From Priestia endophytica DSM 13796 (lineage in GTDB: Bacteria; Bacillota; Bacilli; Bacillales; Bacillaceae_H): a stretch of DNA of 37,167 bases. A program made the position numbers and the translations under genes. A model generated the notes under the pieces. That model did not search any database, had not been told where the DNA came from, and saw nothing but the letters and a program-made list of their open reading frames with translations. The stretch lies in assembly GCF_900115845.1 (NCBI RefSeq), contig NZ_FOXX01000026.1, positions 1 through 37,167 of the forward strand, read 5' to 3'. Shown here piece by piece: positions 18,404 through 26,754 of the stretch (positions within the stretch are counted from its first letter, which is position 1; each line of letters opens with the position of its first letter).

Positions 18404-19221
18404 TGGGTAAAGTAGAGGGTGTTATTTTTGATTGGGCAGGAACAACTGTAGATTTTGGATGCTTTGCACCAGTAAATGTATTTGTAGATATTTTCAAGCA
18501 AGCTGGAATCAGTGTTACAATAGCTGAAGCGCGTAAGCCAATGGGAATGCTGAAGATTGATCATATACGGACTATGCTGTCCATGCCGAGAATCTCTAAG
18601 CTTTGGAAAGAGCTTTATGGAAGAGTCTTTAATGAAATGGATGTAGAGAATTTATATGAGGAGTTTGAGCCTGCATTACTCCAATCTCTATCTCAATATA
18701 CAGATCCAATTCCAGAAGTAGTGAACGTCGTAAATGTGCTAAGAGAAAAAGGGCTAAAGGTGGGTTCAACTACTGGATATACAAATAAAATGATGGATGT
18801 AGTTGTGCCTAATGCTTTAAAAAAAGGATACGGACCTGACTTCTATATTACAGCTGATGAAACAAATTCCTATGGAAGACCTTATCCGTATATGATTTTT
18901 AGAAACATGGAAAAATTAAAAATTTCATCAGTTCGTCATGTAATAAAAGTTGGAGATACAATTTCAGATATAAAAGAGGGAATCCAGGCAGGAGTGTGGT
19001 CGGTTGGTGTAATTGTTGGTAGCTCAGAAATGGGCTTATCTCAAAATGAATTTAATGCTTTGTCTTCTGATGATAAAAAGATAGCTATTAACCAAACAAG
19101 ACAAGCATTCCTTGATAATGGAGCCGATTTTACAATAGAAACAATGAAAGACCTTCCATTATTAATCGATAAGATTAATGGAATATTATCTAAAGATCAA
19201 TTGGTAATGGAGCATAAATAA
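18403..19221 (+). CDS. phnX: Phosphonoacetaldehyde hydrolase PhnX (phosphonatase)
   Basis: 272 residues of the HAD superfamily. PhnX hydrolyses the C-P bond of phosphonoacetaldehyde to acetaldehyde and phosphate, using a Schiff-base lysine as well as the HAD aspartate. The nucleophile motif FDWAGTTVDFG places Asp10. The Schiff-base lysine corresponds to Lys51 in GMLKIDHIRTM, aligned with Lys53 of the B. cereus enzyme. GSTTGYT is HAD motif 2 and KVGDTISDIKEG the acidic motif. All catalytic positions are conserved. It is the last gene of the phosphonate operon; with PhnW it lets the cell use 2-aminoethylphosphonate as a P, N and C source. Confidence 0.96.
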   Translation: MGKVEGVIFDWAGTTVDFGCFAPVNVFVDIFKQAGISVTIAEARKPMGMLKIDHIRTMLSMPRISKLWKELYGRVFNEMDVENLYEEFEPALLQSLSQYTDPIPEVVNVVNVLREKGLKVGSTTGYTNKMMDVVVPNALKKGYGPDFYITADETNSYGRPYPYMIFRNMEKLKISSVRHVIKVGDTISDIKEGIQAGVWSVGVIVGSSEMGLSQNEFNALSSDDKKIAINQTRQAFLDNGADFTIETMKDLPLLIDKINGILSKDQLVMEHK

Positions 19222-19324
19222 AAAAGAAAGAGTTCGGTAGATGATTTGAGCTCTGTTATTCTTAGAATTTGATTTTTAATATTGATAAGTGATAAAAGAG
19301 AGCGGCAATAAGAAAATGTACATT

Positions 19325-19372
19325 GAGAGGTTATCTATAAGTTCCTTGAACTTTTGGAGAGCCTCTTTTTTC
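19325..19372 (+). terminator. Probable terminator of the phosphonate operon
   Basis: AGAGG (19326-19330) can pair with CCTCT (19362-19366) around an inner hairpin AAGTTC / GAACTT (19339-19353), followed by a T6 run. The outer stem is short, so this is less certain than the other terminators here. Confidence 0.5.
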
Positions 19373-19447
19373 TGCTTTTAAATTTAGGTTTTTGTTCATA
19401 TAAATTTTATTTCAAAAGACTCGTTATTAAATAAAAAAGTCCTTAAA

Positions 19448-19472
19448 GTACAATATAAAGGCTTTATTGTAC
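19448..19472. promoter_or_regulatory. Palindromic operator candidate of the isomerase operon
   Basis: GTACAATA (19448-19455) and TATTGTAC (19465-19472) form a perfect 8-bp inverted repeat with a 9-nt centre that is itself nearly symmetric (TAAAGGCTT). It lies about 25 bases before TATAAT at 19498 and 110 bases before the first gene. It is not followed by a T tract, which argues against a terminator. The binding protein is unknown; the AraC-type regulator of the operon is one candidate. Confidence 0.45.
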
Positions 19473-19582
19473 AAATACTTTTTACTTCGTGTTGTTTTAT
19501 AATAACTTATAGAAACAGTCATTTATCTTTACTTTCAAATGATAACGATTCCACGAATTTATCTTTTAAGGAGGAATAGGGA

Positions 19583-20554
19583 ATGAAAACAGGATTAGTA
19601 ACAGATATTTTAGGATATACGCCATTTGAAGAAATGCTAGATAAGTGCGTAGAATTAGGAATAGAATCATTAGAGCTTGGGTGTGGAAACTGGTCAAAGG
19701 CTCCTCATATCAATGTTGATGAATTATTAGAAAGCGCTGTCAAAAGAGAGCAGTTTATGGATTCCTTAAAGAAAAGAGGGATTGAGATTGCGGCACTCAA
19801 CTGTTCAGGAAATCAGTTGAATCCATCAGAAGAGGGAGAAATGCATAAAGTAGGTGTCGAAAAAACATTTCAGCTTGCAGGGCTTTTAGGAGTTGAGACT
19901 GTTGTGATGATGTCTGGTTGTCCTGGGGGAGGCCCGGATGATAAAACGCCAAACTGGATCACACATCCAATTTTACCTCAGCACTTTGACATGCTTGAAT
20001 GGCAATGGAATGAGGTAGCCTTCCCGTACTGGGAAAAAGCTGTGAAAACGGCAGAGGGATACGGAGTTAAAAAAATTGCAATTGAAAACTTAGGATATAA
20101 CCTCGTACATAATGCAGAAACAATGTTTAAGCTTCGTAATGAAGTCGGAAACATGGTAGGCATGAACTTTGATCCTAGCCACTTGTTCTGGATGGGTGGG
20201 GATCCTATAACAACAGTTCGAACATTAGGCGATGCTATCTATCATATCCATGCGAAAGATGTTCGATTAGAACGAGGGATTGTTGATGCGCAAGGATTAA
20301 TTGATATAAAACCAATGGAAAGCTTTGCATCTCGTTCTTGGAATTACGTTGCACTTGGATATGGCCATGATAGTGCATGGTGGAAAGAATTTTTCACAGT
20401 TGTAAAAATGACAGGCTATAAGGGACCTATTATTTTAGAGATGGAAGACCTAACAATGGAACCAATCACAGGTGTAAGAAAATCAATGGATATATTAAAA
20501 GAAACGTTACCAAGGGAATTTGAAACAAAAGCTAGTGTCTCCGTAACAATATAA
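19583..20554 (+). CDS. TIM-barrel sugar isomerase/epimerase-like protein (AP-endonuclease-2 fold)
   Basis: 323 residues of the xylose-isomerase-like TIM-barrel superfamily (Pfam AP_endonuc_2), which includes inosose dehydratases, tagatose and hydroxypyruvate isomerases and sugar epimerases. The expected metal ligands appear in order: Glu in KIAIENLG, Asp and His in NFDPSHLFW, His in IYHIHAKD, and Glu in PIILEMEDLT. The start is ATG 19583 behind AAGGAGG. First gene of an apparent operon with an MFS porter, an AraC regulator and a Gfo/Idh/MocA dehydrogenase. The isomerase plus dehydrogenase pairing points to a sugar, polyol or inositol-like substrate, but the exact reaction cannot be read from sequence. 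Confidence 0.88.
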   Translation: MKTGLVTDILGYTPFEEMLDKCVELGIESLELGCGNWSKAPHINVDELLESAVKREQFMDSLKKRGIEIAALNCSGNQLNPSEEGEMHKVGVEKTFQLAGLLGVETVVMMSGCPGGGPDDKTPNWITHPILPQHFDMLEWQWNEVAFPYWEKAVKTAEGYGVKKIAIENLGYNLVHNAETMFKLRNEVGNMVGMNFDPSHLFWMGGDPITTVRTLGDAIYHIHAKDVRLERGIVDAQGLIDIKPMESFASRSWNYVALGYGHDSAWWKEFFTVVKMTGYKGPIILEMEDLTMEPITGVRKSMDILKETLPREFETKASVSVTI

Positions 20555-20606
20555 GGTTGATAGAGCTCGGCATAGAAAGCAAGAGACTTTAAGAGGAGAG
20601 ATCAAT

Positions 20607-22019
20607 ATGGGTGGAGAGAGGAAACAAAGGTCATTCTTAACTACTATTATTGTTATTTCAACCTTCGGAGGACTTCTTTTTGGTTATGATACAGGCGTTA
20701 TTAACGGTGCTTTGCCTTTTATGTCTGAAACCCTTGGACTTAATGCATTCACAGAAGGAGTTGTTGCTAGTTCGCTCCTTCTGGGCGCTGCGATAGGAGC
20801 TATTGTTGGGGGTAGGCTATCTGATTACATGGGAAGACGAAAGAACATTATCTATCTTGCTGTTTTGTTCTTTGTTGGAACGCTTGGATGTACATTTGCT
20901 CCTAATGTGACAGTGATGGTCATCTTTCGTTTCCTATTAGGGCTTGCTGTTGGAGGAGCATCTGTTACGGTTCCCACTTATCTAGCAGAAGTATCGCCTG
21001 CAGAGCGAAGAGGAAGAATGGTTACACAAAATGAGTTAATGATCGTAGGCGGACAGCTATTAGCTTTCACTTGTAATGCTGTATTAGGAAACATGATGGC
21101 TGATGATGTTAACGTTTGGCGCTATATGCTAGCCATTGCATCCTTACCTGCTGTATTTCTATTCATCGGTATGTTAAGAATGCCTGAAAGTCCACGTTGG
21201 CTTATTTCAAAAGGAAAAAATGAAGAAGCTTTAACTGTGCTCCAGAAAATTCGTACAAGAGATCAAGCTCAGATTGAGCTTGATGAAGTTAAGGGGACAG
21301 TTTTAAAAGGCAGTAAGCTAAAACAGGCTTCTTTAAAGGACCTATCTATCCCTTGGATACGACGTATTGTATTTTTAGGAATTGGGATTGCGGTTGTTCA
21401 GCAGATTACAGGTGTTAACTCGATTATGTATTACGGTACTCAAATTTTAAGGGATTCAGGCTTCGAAACAGAAGCGGCTCTAATTGCCAATATCGCAAAT
21501 GGTTTAATTTCTGTTATTGCGGTATGTGTCGGGATTTGGATGCTTGGCAAAGTACGACGCAGACCCATGCTTTTAGTGGGCCTTGCTGGAACTACCACTT
21601 CTCTTTTACTTATTGGCATATTCTCTAATGTACTCGCTGGAAGTGATATGCTTCCTTATGTGGTTCTATCATTAACAGTGACGTTCCTTGCCTTTATGCA
21701 AGGTGCTGTTGCACCAGTAACATGGCTTATGCTAGCTGAGATTTTTCCTTTACGTATAAGAGGGTTAGGAATGGGAATTAGTGTTTTCTGCTTGTGGATC
21801 GCTAACTTCTTTATAGGCTTAACATTTCCGCTACTTCTTGAAAAAATAGGCTTATCAACAACCTTCTTCGTTTTTACAGCTCTAGGAGTAATAGCAATTG
21901 TATTTGTAAAAGGCTTCTTGCCTGAAACAAAAGGTAAAACGCTAGAAGAGCTGGAGTCTCAATTTCGCTCTCATGGAGACAAATATAGTCAAAAAGAAGC
22001 GTCTGAAGAAGTTCTTTAA
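20607..22019 (+). CDS. Sugar/polyol:H+ symporter of the MFS sugar-porter family
   Basis: 470 residues with 12 predicted membrane helices. The sugar-porter signatures are all present: GGLLFGYDTGVINGALPF in helix 1, GGRLSDYMGRRKN in loop 2-3, PESPRWLISKGK after helix 6, the QQITGVNSIMYYG motif in helix 7, and PETKGKTLEELE at the end of helix 12. It resembles IolT, AraE and CsbC of Bacillus; the 7-TM motif fits inositol or pentose/hexose transport. The ribosome site is AGAGGAGAG before ATG 20607. It lies 52 bases after the isomerase gene, so it probably imports that enzyme's substrate. Confidence 0.93.
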   Translation: MGGERKQRSFLTTIIVISTFGGLLFGYDTGVINGALPFMSETLGLNAFTEGVVASSLLLGAAIGAIVGGRLSDYMGRRKNIIYLAVLFFVGTLGCTFAPNVTVMVIFRFLLGLAVGGASVTVPTYLAEVSPAERRGRMVTQNELMIVGGQLLAFTCNAVLGNMMADDVNVWRYMLAIASLPAVFLFIGMLRMPESPRWLISKGKNEEALTVLQKIRTRDQAQIELDEVKGTVLKGSKLKQASLKDLSIPWIRRIVFLGIGIAVVQQITGVNSIMYYGTQILRDSGFETEAALIANIANGLISVIAVCVGIWMLGKVRRRPMLLVGLAGTTTSLLLIGIFSNVLAGSDMLPYVVLSLTVTFLAFMQGAVAPVTWLMLAEIFPLRIRGLGMGISVFCLWIANFFIGLTFPLLLEKIGLSTTFFVFTALGVIAIVFVKGFLPETKGKTLEELESQFRSHGDKYSQKEASEEVL

Positions 22020-22075
22020 TTCTACACTCGTAGATGCTTTAAAATAGAAATGGATTTACTGAAGGAGGATGCTTA

Positions 22076-22939
22076 ATGAGTTTAGCAACTACTATTCGAA
22101 CTTTACAACGTGGAGCCAGTTGTTGTGTCGGACGGGAACTTTCTGTCCGTGTACACTATTGGGGAGCTGACAGGAAACATCCTGGTACTCCAATCCATAA
22201 GCATTCATTCTTTGAGATTTGCTATGTTGTAGATGGCACTGGTCTTTATTCTGAGAATAATGAGGATTTTCCTCTTGAGAAAGGAACATTTTTTCTTTCA
22301 CGTCCTCATCACCTTCATAGAATCCATAAAGGAAATAACTTATTTCTCTTTTGGGTTGCCTTTGAAATAGAGAAGGAAAATACCTCAGAAAAACAGCAGC
22401 TTCTCTTTGAGAAATTAGCCATTGAAGACAAGATCTATATTCCAAATAGCGATGATAATGCAACCGTTTTGCTGTGGAAGTCGTTAATGCAGCATGCTGA
22501 GCAAACATCTTCCGCTGATATTTTAAACACGCTGGGTGTATCCCTTATATTGTCTTTGCAATCTCTATTTTGTGGAATAGAAGATGATCAACGCCCTAAG
22601 CCTTCTTACGATAAAGGAAGAAAGATTGTAGAGGAAGCTCAAAGGTTTATCAAAGATAATTTGGACCAGCCTCTTTCACTAAATGATGTAGCATGCTTCT
22701 TTCATGTTTCTCCACGCCACTTGTCACGCTTATTTAGTGAGACAGTAGGGATTCCCTACACTTACTATGTACGACATGAAAGGATTAGAGAAGCAACAAA
22801 GAAAATTCGCTCAACGAGTCGCTCTATACAATCTATTGCAGATGAGTGTGGATTTACTTCCGTCCATTATTTTTGTCGGGTATTTTTACAAGAGACAAGC
22901 ATCACTCCTGCTGAATATAGAAGGAGAAATCAAGTCTAG
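22076..22939 (+). CDS. AraC-family transcriptional regulator with cupin sensor
   Basis: 287 residues. The N-terminal half is an AraC-type cupin sensor (TPIHKHSFFEICYVVDGTG...). The C-terminal 100 residues contain two helix-turn-helix units: LSLNDVACFFHVSPRHLSRLFSE and IQSIADECGFTSVHYFCRVF, closing with the TPAEYRR motif. It is a ligand-responsive DNA-binding protein and most likely an activator of the surrounding catabolic genes. The start is ATG 22076 with GAAGGAGGAT upstream. It lies between the porter and the dehydrogenase gene in the same direction. A sugar ligand is inferred from context. Confidence 0.9.
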   Translation: MSLATTIRTLQRGASCCVGRELSVRVHYWGADRKHPGTPIHKHSFFEICYVVDGTGLYSENNEDFPLEKGTFFLSRPHHLHRIHKGNNLFLFWVAFEIEKENTSEKQQLLFEKLAIEDKIYIPNSDDNATVLLWKSLMQHAEQTSSADILNTLGVSLILSLQSLFCGIEDDQRPKPSYDKGRKIVEEAQRFIKDNLDQPLSLNDVACFFHVSPRHLSRLFSETVGIPYTYYVRHERIREATKKIRSTSRSIQSIADECGFTSVHYFCRVFLQETSITPAEYRRRNQV

Positions 22940-23103
22940 GTAATGGGCTATGTGAGAAGAGGGAGTCTAAAGCATGTCCTTAAAAGACAAAAAATTGACT
23001 CCATAATCTAAGGAAGAATGTCAGATTATTCTTATAATTAGAGTGCGTATAGAAAGTTTTGCTTATTTCATTCAATAACTCAACAATGAGAGGAGTTTTT
23101 AAT

Positions 23104-24306
23104 ATGTTAAATGGTGAAAGAAAGATTTTAAGACCTTTACGCTGGGGAATGGTAGGAGGAGGAAGACTTGGACAAGTTGGATATAAGCATCGTCTTGGAG
23201 CTCTAAGGGACAATACAGCTTTTACATTAAAGGCAGGCGCTTTTGATATTGATCCTGAACGTGGAAAAGATTTTGGGATAAATATTGGAGTTGAAGAATC
23301 TCGCTGTTATCCAAACTACCAAGCTATGTTTGCTGAGGAGGCTAGACGTGAAGATGGTGTAGAAGTTGTATCAATTGCTACGCCAAACGGAACTCATTAT
23401 GAGATTACAAAAGCAGCGCTAGAAGCTGGCCTTCACGTTATTTGTGAGAAGCCATTATTCTTTACATCAGAAGAAGGAGAAGAAATTAAACGTCTTGCTG
23501 AACAAAAAGGGAAGATTGTCGGTGTGACTTATGGATTCTCTGGAAATCAAATGCTACTTCAAATGCGCTCTATGATTGAACAAGGGAAAATTGGTGATAT
23601 CCGAATTGTAGATCTCCAGTATACACACGGTTTTAGTTCAACAGAAGATGCGGATAAATTTAGCGATGCACAAAAGTGGAGAGTAGATCCTAAAATAGCA
23701 GGACCAACATTTGTATTAGGTGACCTATCAACACACACGTATTATATGTCTCAGTTAATCATGCCGAATATGAAAGTTAAAAAGTTGCTTTGTGACCGAC
23801 AAAGCTTTATAAACAGCAGAGCGCCATTAGAAGACAATGCATTCGTTTCAATGCACTACGAAAATGGAGCTGTTGGTCGACTTTGGACTTCTTCAGTTAA
23901 TGCAGGGTGCATGGATGGACATCGGATTCGAATTGTCGGTTCAAAAGCTAGTCTAGAATGGTGGGATAGCAAGCCAGGGGAATTGCGCTATGAAGTACAG
24001 GGAGAGCCAGTTCAAACTTTAATTCGTGCTATGCCATACCTTGATGAGCAGTGCAATGCTGATGAGCGTTTGGGAGCTCTTCATACGGAAGGATTATCAG
24101 AATCATGGGCAAATATATATTTAAAATTTGCAATAGCGATTGATGCGAAAAATCGTGAGGATGAAGAAACACTAAGAAATTTAGTGTATCCTGATATCGA
24201 TGCTGGAATTGACGGAATCCGCTGGCTTGAAAATTGTGTCCGTTCAGCAGAAAACGGATCTGTATGGGTGGACTTTGCTGATCGTCCATTATTAGATGTA
24301 AATTAA
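23104..24306 (+). CDS. Gfo/Idh/MocA-family oxidoreductase
   Basis: 400 residues. An N-terminal Rossmann domain opens with LRWGMVGGGRLGQVG (the NAD(P)-binding glycine motif), followed by VSIATPNGTHYEITKAALEAGLHVICEKPLF with the family's EKP motif. The C-terminal half is the alpha/beta substrate domain. Members oxidise inositols, sugars or sugar derivatives at a ring or C3 hydroxyl. I chose ATG 23104, with AGAGGAG upstream; an in-frame TTG at 23059 has no ribosome site. A gap of about 160 bases from araC holds the inverted repeat AAGAAT-N8-ATTCTT and TATAAT (23033-23038), so it may also have its own promoter. A strong terminator follows. Confidence 0.9.
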   Translation: MLNGERKILRPLRWGMVGGGRLGQVGYKHRLGALRDNTAFTLKAGAFDIDPERGKDFGINIGVEESRCYPNYQAMFAEEARREDGVEVVSIATPNGTHYEITKAALEAGLHVICEKPLFFTSEEGEEIKRLAEQKGKIVGVTYGFSGNQMLLQMRSMIEQGKIGDIRIVDLQYTHGFSSTEDADKFSDAQKWRVDPKIAGPTFVLGDLSTHTYYMSQLIMPNMKVKKLLCDRQSFINSRAPLEDNAFVSMHYENGAVGRLWTSSVNAGCMDGHRIRIVGSKASLEWWDSKPGELRYEVQGEPVQTLIRAMPYLDEQCNADERLGALHTEGLSESWANIYLKFAIAIDAKNREDEETLRNLVYPDIDAGIDGIRWLENCVRSAENGSVWVDFADRPLLDVN

Positions 24307-24338
24307 GTGTAGGAAAAAGTATAATTTAGCTGAATGGG

Positions 24339-24381
24339 AAAGGATTCTCCAAAGTACAAGGAACTTTGGAGAATCCTTTTT
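24339..24381. terminator. Terminator of the isomerase/dehydrogenase operon
   Basis: A perfect 17-bp stem, AAAGGATTCTCCAAAGT (24339-24355) / ACTTTGGAGAATCCTTT (24363-24379), with a 7-nt loop and a T-rich tail. Confidence 0.92.
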
Positions 24382-24416
24382 CTATTATCTTGATCGCACA
24401 CAAATAAATTTTATTC

Positions 24417-24445
24417 TTGTATAATCAATAGGTTCGTGGTATTCT
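24417..24445 (+). promoter_or_regulatory. Probable rbs promoter
   Basis: TTGTAT (24417-24422), a 17-bp spacer, and TATTCT (24440-24445) with an extended -10 TGG just before it. The start site would lie at about 24452, inside the cre-type operator at 24451-24464. A second TATAAT at 24420-24425 has no convincing -35. Confidence 0.45.
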
Positions 24446-24450
24446 ATTTG

Positions 24451-24464
24451 TGTAAACGGTTACA
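24451..24464 (+). promoter_or_regulatory. cre-type operator of the ribose operon
   Basis: TGTAAACGGTTACA matches the Bacillus cre consensus TGWAANCGNTNWCA at every position. It lies at the predicted transcription start of rbsR. As I recall, in B. subtilis the same site is bound by CcpA (carbon catabolite repression) and by RbsR itself, both of the LacI/GalR family. Confidence 0.9.
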
Positions 24465-24486
24465 TAAACCTGAAGGAGGGGAGCAA

Positions 24487-25476
24487 ATGGCAACAATTCG
24501 AGATGTAGCGAAAGAAGCAGGTGTATCAGTTGCAACTGTATCTCGTGTTCTGAATGAGAATGGATATGTCCATGAAGATACAAGAAAACGAGTGGCAACT
24601 GCCATGGAAGAGCTCAATTATAGCCCAAATGAAGTAGCCCGCTCCCTTTATAAAAAGAAGTCAAAGCTGATCGGCTTATTGCTGCCAGACATTACAAACC
24701 CATTCTTCCCACAACTAGCACGAGGGATAGAAGATGAAATGCAAAAAGAAGGGTTTCGTTTATTATTTGGAAATAGTGATGAACAGCCTGAAAAAGAACG
24801 CGATTATATTCATACCTTTGTTCAAAATAACGTAGTTGGCATTATTTCAGCTACCAATGATAGAAGTGAAACAAATTATAAAGATTTATCGATTCCAGTT
24901 GTGTTTCTAGATCAAACGTCGAAAGACTATCCATCAGTTTATGGAGATGGAAGAGAAGGCGGTAGAACAGCAGCTAGGGAAATGGTAAGACGAGGGAGCA
25001 GACGAATAACTCTTCTAAAAGGCCCAGCTCATATCCAGCCTGCTCAAGATCGATTTCAAGGGGCGTTAGAATACTTGAGTGAATCAAATGTTGATTTTTA
25101 TGTGATGGGAACAACATCCTTTGCTTTTGAAGAGGCTAAAAAATGGGCAAAAGAATTGTTTGAAACATACCCAGATACAGACGGAGTCCTTGCCAGTAAT
25201 GATATTGTGGCAACAGCAGTTTTACATGAAGCCCTTCGTCTTGGAAAGTCTATTCCGAAAGAGGTTCAAATCATTGGGTTTGATGATATTCCGCAGAGCA
25301 GCCTGCTTTTTCCGTCTCTATCAACAATGAGACAGCCTGCTTATGAAATGGGCAAAGAAGCTGCTCGTCTCTTAATCAAGTTAATGAGAAAAGAATATGT
25401 TGAGCAAAATCATGTTGAAATGCCTGTAACATTTATAGAACGAGAAACGACAAGAGAGGTTGAGGTAAATGAGTGA
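24487..25476 (+). CDS. rbsR: Ribose operon repressor RbsR (LacI/GalR family)
   Basis: 329 residues. The N-terminal LacI helix-turn-helix ATIRDVAKEAGVSVATVSRVLN (residues 2-23) and hinge are followed by a ribose-binding-protein-like sensor domain (LIGLLLPDITNPFFPQLARGIE...; VIGFDDIP-type segment IIGFDDIPQSSLLFPSL). It should repress the rbs operon until ribose appears. The start is ATG 24487 with GGAGGGGAG upstream; an upstream in-frame start at 24436 would precede the cre site and the mapped promoter. The last eight bases overlap rbsK. Autoregulation through the operator at 24451-24464 is likely. Confidence 0.95.
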   Translation: MATIRDVAKEAGVSVATVSRVLNENGYVHEDTRKRVATAMEELNYSPNEVARSLYKKKSKLIGLLLPDITNPFFPQLARGIEDEMQKEGFRLLFGNSDEQPEKERDYIHTFVQNNVVGIISATNDRSETNYKDLSIPVVFLDQTSKDYPSVYGDGREGGRTAAREMVRRGSRRITLLKGPAHIQPAQDRFQGALEYLSESNVDFYVMGTTSFAFEEAKKWAKELFETYPDTDGVLASNDIVATAVLHEALRLGKSIPKEVQIIGFDDIPQSSLLFPSLSTMRQPAYEMGKEAARLLIKLMRKEYVEQNHVEMPVTFIERETTREVEVNE

Positions 25477-26347
25477 AATTGTAGTTATTGGAAGTTCATC
25501 AATGGACTTAGTTGTAACATCTGCAATACGACCAGGGGCTGGAGAGACCGTTCTTGGAGAATCATTTAAAACAGTACCCGGGGGAAAAGGGGCAAACCAA
25601 GCGGTTGCAGCTGCCCGATTAGGAGCAAACGTAACGATGATTGGCTGTGTAGGAGATGACCACTACGGAGAAGAAATCCTAGCTAACTTTAAAGAAAATT
25701 ATGTTAATATAACTAATGTGAAACCGGTTACAGGTGTGGGGAGTGGAACGGCTCATATTGTATTAGCAGAAGGCGATAATAGTATTGTTGTCGTAAAGGG
25801 AGCTAATGATTATATTACACCTGAATATGTGCAGAGCGTGGTTGATGACATTAAGAAAGCTACAATTGTTCTTATTCAACAAGAAATCCCCGAAGAAACA
25901 GTAGAATATGTGAGTGAAATTTGTGAGGAGTATAATATACCACTTCTCCTTAATCCAGCGCCAGCTCGCCCGCTTTCTCAAGACGTGATTAACCGCGCCA
26001 CATATATTACGCCAAATGAACATGAAGCAGCAGTACTATTTAACAATTTAAGTATAGAAGAAGCATTAAAAAAATATCCAAACAAAGTATTTATTACAGA
26101 AGGAAAGCAAGGGGCTCGTTACTATGACGGAGAGAAAGAAATCCTTGTTCCGTCCTATACTGTAGAAGCCGTTGATACGACAGGAGCAGGAGATACATTC
26201 AATGCAGCACTAGCTGTAGCCTTAGGCGAAGGAAAAAGCATTGAAGAAAGTTTACAATTTGCCAACCGCGCTGCATCCTTATCTGTTACAAAGTTTGGGG
26301 CACAAGGTGGTATGCCAACGCGAGAAGAAGTGGAGGAAGCGCTATGA
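25469..26347 (+). CDS. rbsK: Ribokinase RbsK
   Basis: 292 residues of the PfkB family. It phosphorylates ribose at O5 with ATP, which traps the sugar and feeds it into the pentose phosphate pathway. Signature 1 reads GGKGANQAVAAARLGA (about residues 39-54), and signature 2, with the catalytic Asp, reads DTTGAGDTFNAALAVAL (about residues 236-252). The start overlaps rbsR by eight bases and the end overlaps rbsD by four (ATGA), so translation is coupled along the operon. Length and motifs are normal. Confidence 0.96.
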   Translation: MSEIVVIGSSSMDLVVTSAIRPGAGETVLGESFKTVPGGKGANQAVAAARLGANVTMIGCVGDDHYGEEILANFKENYVNITNVKPVTGVGSGTAHIVLAEGDNSIVVVKGANDYITPEYVQSVVDDIKKATIVLIQQEIPEETVEYVSEICEEYNIPLLLNPAPARPLSQDVINRATYITPNEHEAAVLFNNLSIEEALKKYPNKVFITEGKQGARYYDGEKEILVPSYTVEAVDTTGAGDTFNAALAVALGEGKSIEESLQFANRAASLSVTKFGAQGGMPTREEVEEAL

Positions 26348-26739
26348 AACGAAAAGGAATATTAAATAGTCATATCTCAAAAGTGCTCGCAGATCTAGGG
26401 CATACAGACCTCATTGCTATTGCCGATGCAGGTCTCCCTATTCCAGATCATGTACATCGTATTGATCTAGCACTTACATTAGGTATTCCAAGTTACAGAG
26501 ATGTAGTGAATGCGATTACGGATGATATGGTCGTTGAAAAAGTGACGATTGCAAGTGAGCTGAGCACTCACAATCGGGATGTTATGCAGTATATGCAAGA
26601 GAGATTCACTAACACGGATATTCAAGAAGTTTCTCATGAAGAATTCAAACGTTTAACAAACAACGTCAAAGCCGTTATTCGAACAGGTGAAGTTACTCCG
26701 TATGCCAACTGTATTTTACAAGCAGGTGTAATCTTCTAG
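26344..26739 (+). CDS. rbsD: D-ribose pyranase RbsD
   Basis: 131 residues, family length. RbsD interconverts the pyranose and furanose forms of ribose so that ribokinase, which needs the furanose, can act. The catalytic His20 lies in VLADLGHTDLIAIADAGLPIP, and the C-terminus VIRTGEVTPYANCILQAGVIF is the conserved end of the family. It overlaps rbsK by four bases and precedes rbsA by 15. Intact. Confidence 0.97.
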   Translation: MKRKGILNSHISKVLADLGHTDLIAIADAGLPIPDHVHRIDLALTLGIPSYRDVVNAITDDMVVEKVTIASELSTHNRDVMQYMQERFTNTDIQEVSHEEFKRLTNNVKAVIRTGEVTPYANCILQAGVIF

Positions 26740-26754
26740 AAAGAGGTGAGCGTT

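Larger units (their letters stand above)
19222..19582. other. Intergenic region between phnX and the isomerase operon
   Basis: About 360 bases without a gene. The left part holds the probable phn terminator (19325-19372). The right part holds a 25-bp palindrome (19448-19472) and a TATAAT at 19498-19503 that may be the -10 of the next operon, though its -35 (ATACTT at 17 bp) is poor. A weak cre-like sequence at 19539-19552 has two mismatches. Confidence 0.5.

Noticed and set aside
19539-19552. cre-like sequence TGATAACGATTCCA before the isomerase gene
   Set aside because: Two mismatches to the cre consensus, including one in the left half; too weak to list as a site.
22092-22508. 138-codon open frame on the minus strand inside the AraC-type gene
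   Set aside because: It lies wholly within a well-supported gene, has no ribosome site and shows no recognisable motif.
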